64,000 nucleotides of DNA from Arthrobacter sp. JZ12. GTDB taxonomy: Bacteria; Actinomycetota; Actinomycetes; Actinomycetales; Micrococcaceae. Shown here in pieces: positions 60,736-64,000 of this stretch. Positions within the stretch are counted from its first letter, which is position 1. Each line of letters begins with the position of its first letter. The stretch covers positions 744,001-808,000 of the forward strand of contig NZ_CP045246.1 in NCBI RefSeq assembly GCF_035189165.1, read 5' to 3'. The translations under genes were made by a program, and so were the position numbers. The notes below the pieces were generated by a model, which made no database searches, had not been told where the DNA came from, and worked only from the letters and a program-made list of their open reading frames with translations.

Positions 60736-62169
60736 CTACTTGGTGAGGTTCGCCAGGCGCTCGGGGCTGAGGAGATCCTGCAGCTGTGACTGGGTCAGGA
60801 GGCCATGCTGCAGGACAAGTTCTGCAACACCCCTTCCGGTGGCCAGGGCTTCCTGGGCTATGGCGGTGGCGGCTGCGTACCCAAGGTAGGGATTCAGGGC
60901 GGTGACCAGGCCGATCGATTGCTCCACTGTTTGCCGGAGGTGTTCCGTGTTCGCCGTGATGCCTTTGATGCAGCGGGACGTGAGCGTCCGGCAGGCAGCT
61001 TCAAGATGGGAGATGCTCTTGTGGAGGCTGTGGACGATGATCGGCTCGAACGCGTTCAGCTGCAGCTGTCCCGCCTCGGCAGCAAGAGTGATGGTCACGT
61101 CGTTGCCGATGACTTCGTAGGCCACCTGGCTGACCACTTCGGGGATTACGGGGTTGATCTTGCCGGGCATGATGGAGGATCCGGACTGCACGGCGGGCAG
61201 GTTGATCTCGCCGATCCCGGCTCGGGGACCGGAGGAGAGCAGCCGGAGGTCGTTGCAGATCTTGGAGAGCTTGACTGCTACCCGCTTCAGCACGCCCGAG
61301 AGGTGGACGAAGGCACCGACGTCCTGCGTGGCCTCGATGAGGTCGACCGCGGTGACCAGCGGCAGGCCGGTGATCTCTGCCAAATGCCGGCAAGCAGCCT
61401 CGGCGTAGCCCGCCGGTGCGTTGAGCCCGGTCCCGATGGCCGTGGCGCCAAGGTTGATCTCGTGGATCAGCACTTCGGCCTCGGCCAGGCGAAGCCGGTC
61501 TTCTCCGATAGTCACCGCATAGGTGCCGAATTCCTGCCCCAGCGTCATCGGCACGGCGTCCTGAAGCTGCGTCCGGCCCATCTTCACGACGGTGCGGAAT
61601 TCGCCGGCCTTCCCGGCGCACGCCTGTTCAAGCTCCTCGAGTGCTGCAAGGAGCTGTTTGATCCCGAAGATCGTCGCCAGCTTCACGGCGGTGGGGTACA
61701 CGTCGTTGGTCGACTGGGAGAGGTTGACGTGATCGTTCGGGTGGAGGCGGGAGTAATCGCCCTTGGGATGACCGAGGATTTCCAGTGCCCGGTTGGCGAT
61801 GACCTCGTTGGCGTTCATATTCGAGGAGGTCCCGGCGCCGCCCTGGACAACGTCGACGACGAACTGGTCGTGGAGCAGTCCGTCCATGACGTCCTGGCAG
61901 GCCTGATCGATGGCGGCCGCCCGCTCCGGGTCGAGAAGCTGAAGCTCGCGGTTGGTTCGCGCGGCCGCCTGCTTCACGGCTGCCAGACCCCGGACCAGAT
62001 AAGCGTTAGTGGCAAGAGGCTGACCGGTGATGGGGAAGTTTTCTACCGCCCGGAGCGTATGCACGCCCCAATATGCTTCGGCGGGGACGTCGCGGTCTCC
62101 GAGCAGGTCATGTTCGGAGCGCGTACCCGCCGCAGCGGCGGGTACGTCGGTGGTGGTGGTGGTGGTCAT
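60736..62169 (-). CDS. aspA: Aspartate ammonia-lyase (aspartase)
   Basis: A 477-residue enzyme of the fumarase/aspartase superfamily. It has the substrate loop GSSIMPGKINPVIPE, GGAGTSSNMNANEVIANRA and LSQSTNDVYPTAVKL. It converts L-aspartate to fumarate plus ammonia. The start at 62169 (MTTTTTTDVP) has GGAAGGA about six bases upstream, and the frame beyond is unconserved. It lies between asparaginase and permease genes, which gives asparagine to aspartate to fumarate. Confidence 0.93.
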   Translation of the reverse strand: MTTTTTTDVPAAAAGTRSEHDLLGDRDVPAEAYWGVHTLRAVENFPITGQPLATNAYLVRGLAAVKQAAARTNRELQLLDPERAAAIDQACQDVMDGLLHDQFVVDVVQGGAGTSSNMNANEVIANRALEILGHPKGDYSRLHPNDHVNLSQSTNDVYPTAVKLATIFGIKQLLAALEELEQACAGKAGEFRTVVKMGRTQLQDAVPMTLGQEFGTYAVTIGEDRLRLAEAEVLIHEINLGATAIGTGLNAPAGYAEAACRHLAEITGLPLVTAVDLIEATQDVGAFVHLSGVLKRVAVKLSKICNDLRLLSSGPRAGIGEINLPAVQSGSSIMPGKINPVIPEVVSQVAYEVIGNDVTITLAAEAGQLQLNAFEPIIVHSLHKSISHLEAACRTLTSRCIKGITANTEHLRQTVEQSIGLVTALNPYLGYAAATAIAQEALATGRGVAELVLQHGLLTQSQLQDLLSPERLANLTK

Positions 62170-62290
62170 GAAAGTCCTTCCATGGCTTCGTTGACGGGTT
62201 AGGACGGTTAGAGCGGATCGGAAAAGGCTGCACAGGGCAGCACGCAGGAATACCTGGGAATCAGCGGGAACATACGAAATAGCGCGGTTC

Positions 62291-63343
62291 TTAGGACAGG
62301 AAGTCTGTTGCCTGCAGCACGCCAACCGGACGGCCGCCGCCAAACACGGGCAGGACACCGAGATCAGACGACGGGGCAGGGTCCAGGCCAAGGCTCTCGA
62401 GGACCCTCACAGTGGCCGGCATGCGCGCCCGGTCACCGCCGTCGGAAATCTTGACGGCCACGGCGCGTCCGTCCGGTAGACCTACCAACTGCACACCCTC
62501 GAAGCCGTCCTTGGCCACGGCTCCCGGAAGCCGGCGCATGAGTTCGGTGACGTCCCGCCGCTCCCCGGCGACCATGTCGGGGTGTTGCTGCATTGCCAGC
62601 CCGACGGCGGCTTCCGCACTCAACGGAGCGACCGCGCCGTCGTTTGCACCCCCGCCCTTGGCAGAGCTTGCTGCAGAGGCGATCCGCCCGAAGGCGGAAG
62701 CCATGCCGCGGAGGGTGAGGGAGAAGAGGGGAGTGCCGCAGCCGTCGGTACTCAGCCCGAAGGGCTCCTCGCCGGTCAGGTCGATGACCGTGCGCGCGAC
62801 AAGCTGTTGCAGTGGGTGGGCAGGGTCCAGGTAGCCCTTCACCGGCCACCCGTTGATCCTGCAGGTGGCAACCATCGAGGCGTGCTTACCCGAGCAGTTC
62901 TGCGCCAGCTGGGTCGGCGAGCCACCCGCGCGCAGCCAGTCCTCCCGCTCCGCTTGGCCGTACGGGAGATCCGCGCTGTTCTCCAGGTCATCCGGGGTGA
63001 GCCCGTGCATTTCGAGGATTTCCAGCGCACCGTCGCGGTGCTGGGCGGCACCGGAGTGGCTGGAGGCCGTCAGCGCGAGCAGGCGTGCAGGAAGTTGCAG
63101 CCCCGCCCGTACCAGGGCAACAGCCTGGAGCGGCTTGAGCGACGAGCGCGGGTAGAAGGGCGCCAGCGGGCTACCGGCTGCGGCCAGGGTCGAGCCGTCC
63201 GGTGCCGTGGCGATGGCCGACCCGTAGTGGGCGCTTTCGGCCAAGCCGTCACGGCTGGCAACGACGAGGACAGTGTGCTGCGGCAGGTCCTGCGGAAGAT
63301 AAGGTGCAGGGCGGAAGGCAGCGGAAGTGACAGGGGTTGGCAT
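62291..63343 (-). CDS. L-asparaginase, type with DUF1172-like/AnsA-II fold (PF06089)
   Basis: A 350-residue protein. It has ESAHYGSAIATAPDG, FYPRSSLKPLQAVALV, LTASSHSGAAQHRDGALEIL and NCSGKHASMVATC, which match the thermolabile-hydrolase-like asparaginase family PF06089 of soil bacteria. It hydrolyses L-asparagine to aspartate and ammonia. The serine and lysine of PRSSLKP and the SGKHASM loop are the likely catalytic parts. The start at 63343 has AAGGA six bases upstream. It is coupled to the regulator 13 bp upstream. Confidence 0.88.
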   Translation of the reverse strand: MPTPVTSAAFRPAPYLPQDLPQHTVLVVASRDGLAESAHYGSAIATAPDGSTLAAAGSPLAPFYPRSSLKPLQAVALVRAGLQLPARLLALTASSHSGAAQHRDGALEILEMHGLTPDDLENSADLPYGQAEREDWLRAGGSPTQLAQNCSGKHASMVATCRINGWPVKGYLDPAHPLQQLVARTVIDLTGEEPFGLSTDGCGTPLFSLTLRGMASAFGRIASAASSAKGGGANDGAVAPLSAEAAVGLAMQQHPDMVAGERRDVTELMRRLPGAVAKDGFEGVQLVGLPDGRAVAVKISDGGDRARMPATVRVLESLGLDPAPSSDLGVLPVFGGGRPVGVLQATDFLS

Positions 63344-63356
63344 AACGTCCTTGAAG

Positions 63357-64000
63357 CTACTTGCGGAGAATTGAATCGAGTGCGGCGCCGACGGCCTGGA
63401 GGTGTGCTTCCATGGCGGTCCTGGCGTCGTCGGCCGAGCCGGCCTCCAGAGCTGCGAGGATTCGCTGGTGCTCGAGATCGGAGGCATGCCGGCGATCAGC
63501 CATCATGTTGAGCGTCTCGGACTGGTGGGCGAGTGCGCCGCGGATCTCCGCCACCACAGATGCAAAGACCTTGTTGCCGCTGGCCCGGGCGATGGTTTCG
63601 TGGAAGCTGGAATCCAGCGCAACCCAGGATTCCGGGTCCGTTTCCGCTGCCATTTCCTCGACGAGGCCGCGTAGCATATCCAGTTCTTCAGCGGTGCGCC
63701 GCACTGCGGCGAGACTGGCCGCTGGAACCTCGATGTGCGGGCGCGCCTCGGTGAGATCGCGCGCCGAGTATCCGCCCAGAGTGAGGTCGTTGGCCACAGC
63801 GTCGGCGACCACGAACGTGCCCTTGCCCGTCTTGGTGACTGTCAGTCCCAGTGCGGTGCAGGAGCGAAGGGCCTCACGAACCACGGACCGGCTTACGCCG
63901 TATTCCTGGGCAAGAGCCGCTTCCGAACTGAGCTTGGTACCGACGGGGAGCCGACCCGACTCGATCTCGGACCGGAGCTCATTGAAGAGAGCCTCTGCGG
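63357..64000 (-). CDS. GntR-family regulator, FadR/FCD subgroup (5' end outside window)
   Basis: The frame is open to the right edge, so the start lies outside. About 214 residues are seen. The winged helix reads FNELRSEIESGRLPVGTKLS and YGVSRSVVREALRSC. The FCD domain has DSSFHETIARASGN, AEIRGALAHQ and the last helix. The metal-site histidines are present. It is the first gene of the asparagine operon and ends 13 bp before the asparaginase start, so it probably regulates the operon. Confidence 0.88.
   Translation of the reverse strand, partial: AEALFNELRSEIESGRLPVGTKLSSEAALAQEYGVSRSVVREALRSCTALGLTVTKTGKGTFVVADAVANDLTLGGYSARDLTEARPHIEVPAASLAAVRRTAEELDMLRGLVEEMAAETDPESWVALDSSFHETIARASGNKVFASVVAEIRGALAHQSETLNMMADRRHASDLEHQRILAALEAGSADDARTAMEAHLQAVGAALDSILRK

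Noticed and set aside
60805-62202. A 465-codon open frame on the plus strand, antisense to aspA
   Set aside because: Codon pattern and lack of any recognisable domain mark it as a GC-skewed shadow of the clear aspartase gene.
1-64000. tRNA, rRNA, insertion sequence or prophage boundaries
   Set aside because: I scanned intergenic stretches for cloverleaf ends, transposase motifs and att-like repeats and saw none convincing; a tRNAscan or ISfinder run would decide.

Overview
The window is a 64 kb stretch of a high-GC actinobacterial chromosome, most like Arthrobacter or a relative in the Micrococcaceae. This is an inference from gene content: DUF222/HNH genes of the 13E12 type, excalibur proteins beside a class F sortase, GAF-ANTAR and DUF3072 proteins, a BfrB-like ferritin, and ABC sugar importers without their own ATPase. 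I saw no rRNA, tRNA, CRISPR array, insertion sequence or prophage.

Layout. (1) 1-3.0 kb: the end of a probable glycoside hydrolase, a LacI-type regulator broken by a one-base frameshift, and a GPH-family sugar symporter with a palindromic operator in front. (2) 3.1-6.2 kb: an AEC-type permease with no normal start codon for its first helix, a threonine/serine dehydratase, an SRPBCC-like protein and an FBP (EF-G-binding) zinc-finger protein. (3) 6.3-19.1 kb: the most coherent system here, a tightly packed operon of LacI regulator, GH42 beta-galactosidase, sugar-binding lipoprotein, two permeases, GH95 alpha-fucosidase, GH31 YicI-type alpha-xylosidase and GH1 beta-glucosidase. These four cytoplasmic activities are those needed to strip and hydrolyse imported fucosylated xyloglucan oligosaccharides. 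Matching CGAA-N4-TTCG operators lie before the regulator and inside the first codons of the GH42 gene. (4) 19-22 kb: small conserved proteins, a YbdK-type carboxylate-amine ligase and an F420-type NADP oxidoreductase. (5) 22-27.4 kb: a surface and nuclease block with a DUF222-HNH protein, a secreted EEP phosphatase/nuclease, a class F sortase coupled to an excalibur protein with a sorting-like tail, and a membrane-tethered DUF1524 nuclease also ending in excalibur. (6) 27.4-32.3 kb: a RelA/SpoT synthetase-like protein, an FAH-family hydrolase, DUF1992, GNAT, GAF-ANTAR and DUF1275 genes.

(7) 32.4-40.1 kb: an oligopeptide-type ABC importer whose operon also holds a cytoplasmic gamma-glutamyltransferase-like enzyme and a GntR regulator, probably for gamma-glutamyl peptides or glutathione-like compounds. 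(8) 40.2-49.8 kb: a cardiolipin-synthase-like PLD protein, a Ser/Thr kinase coupled to a coiled-coil lipoprotein and an MBL hydrolase, an MscS-type helix protein, an SDR epimerase, two phosphoesterase/protease genes and several hypothetical proteins. (9) 49.9-58.0 kb: an MFS drug-type exporter, a GNAT enzyme, a second DUF222-HNH gene, DoxX, an M50 protease, a phosphodiesterase and a Stealth-family sugar-phosphate transferase that may start at ATT. (10) 58.0-64.0 kb: ferritin, a PIG-L deacetylase and a complete asparagine-use operon (GntR, asparaginase, aspartase, permease) running to the right edge.

Short in-phase tandem duplications recur, three of them at the 3' ends of genes. All functional calls rest on motif recognition by eye; no database search was run. 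No stretch longer than about 300 bp lacks a gene.
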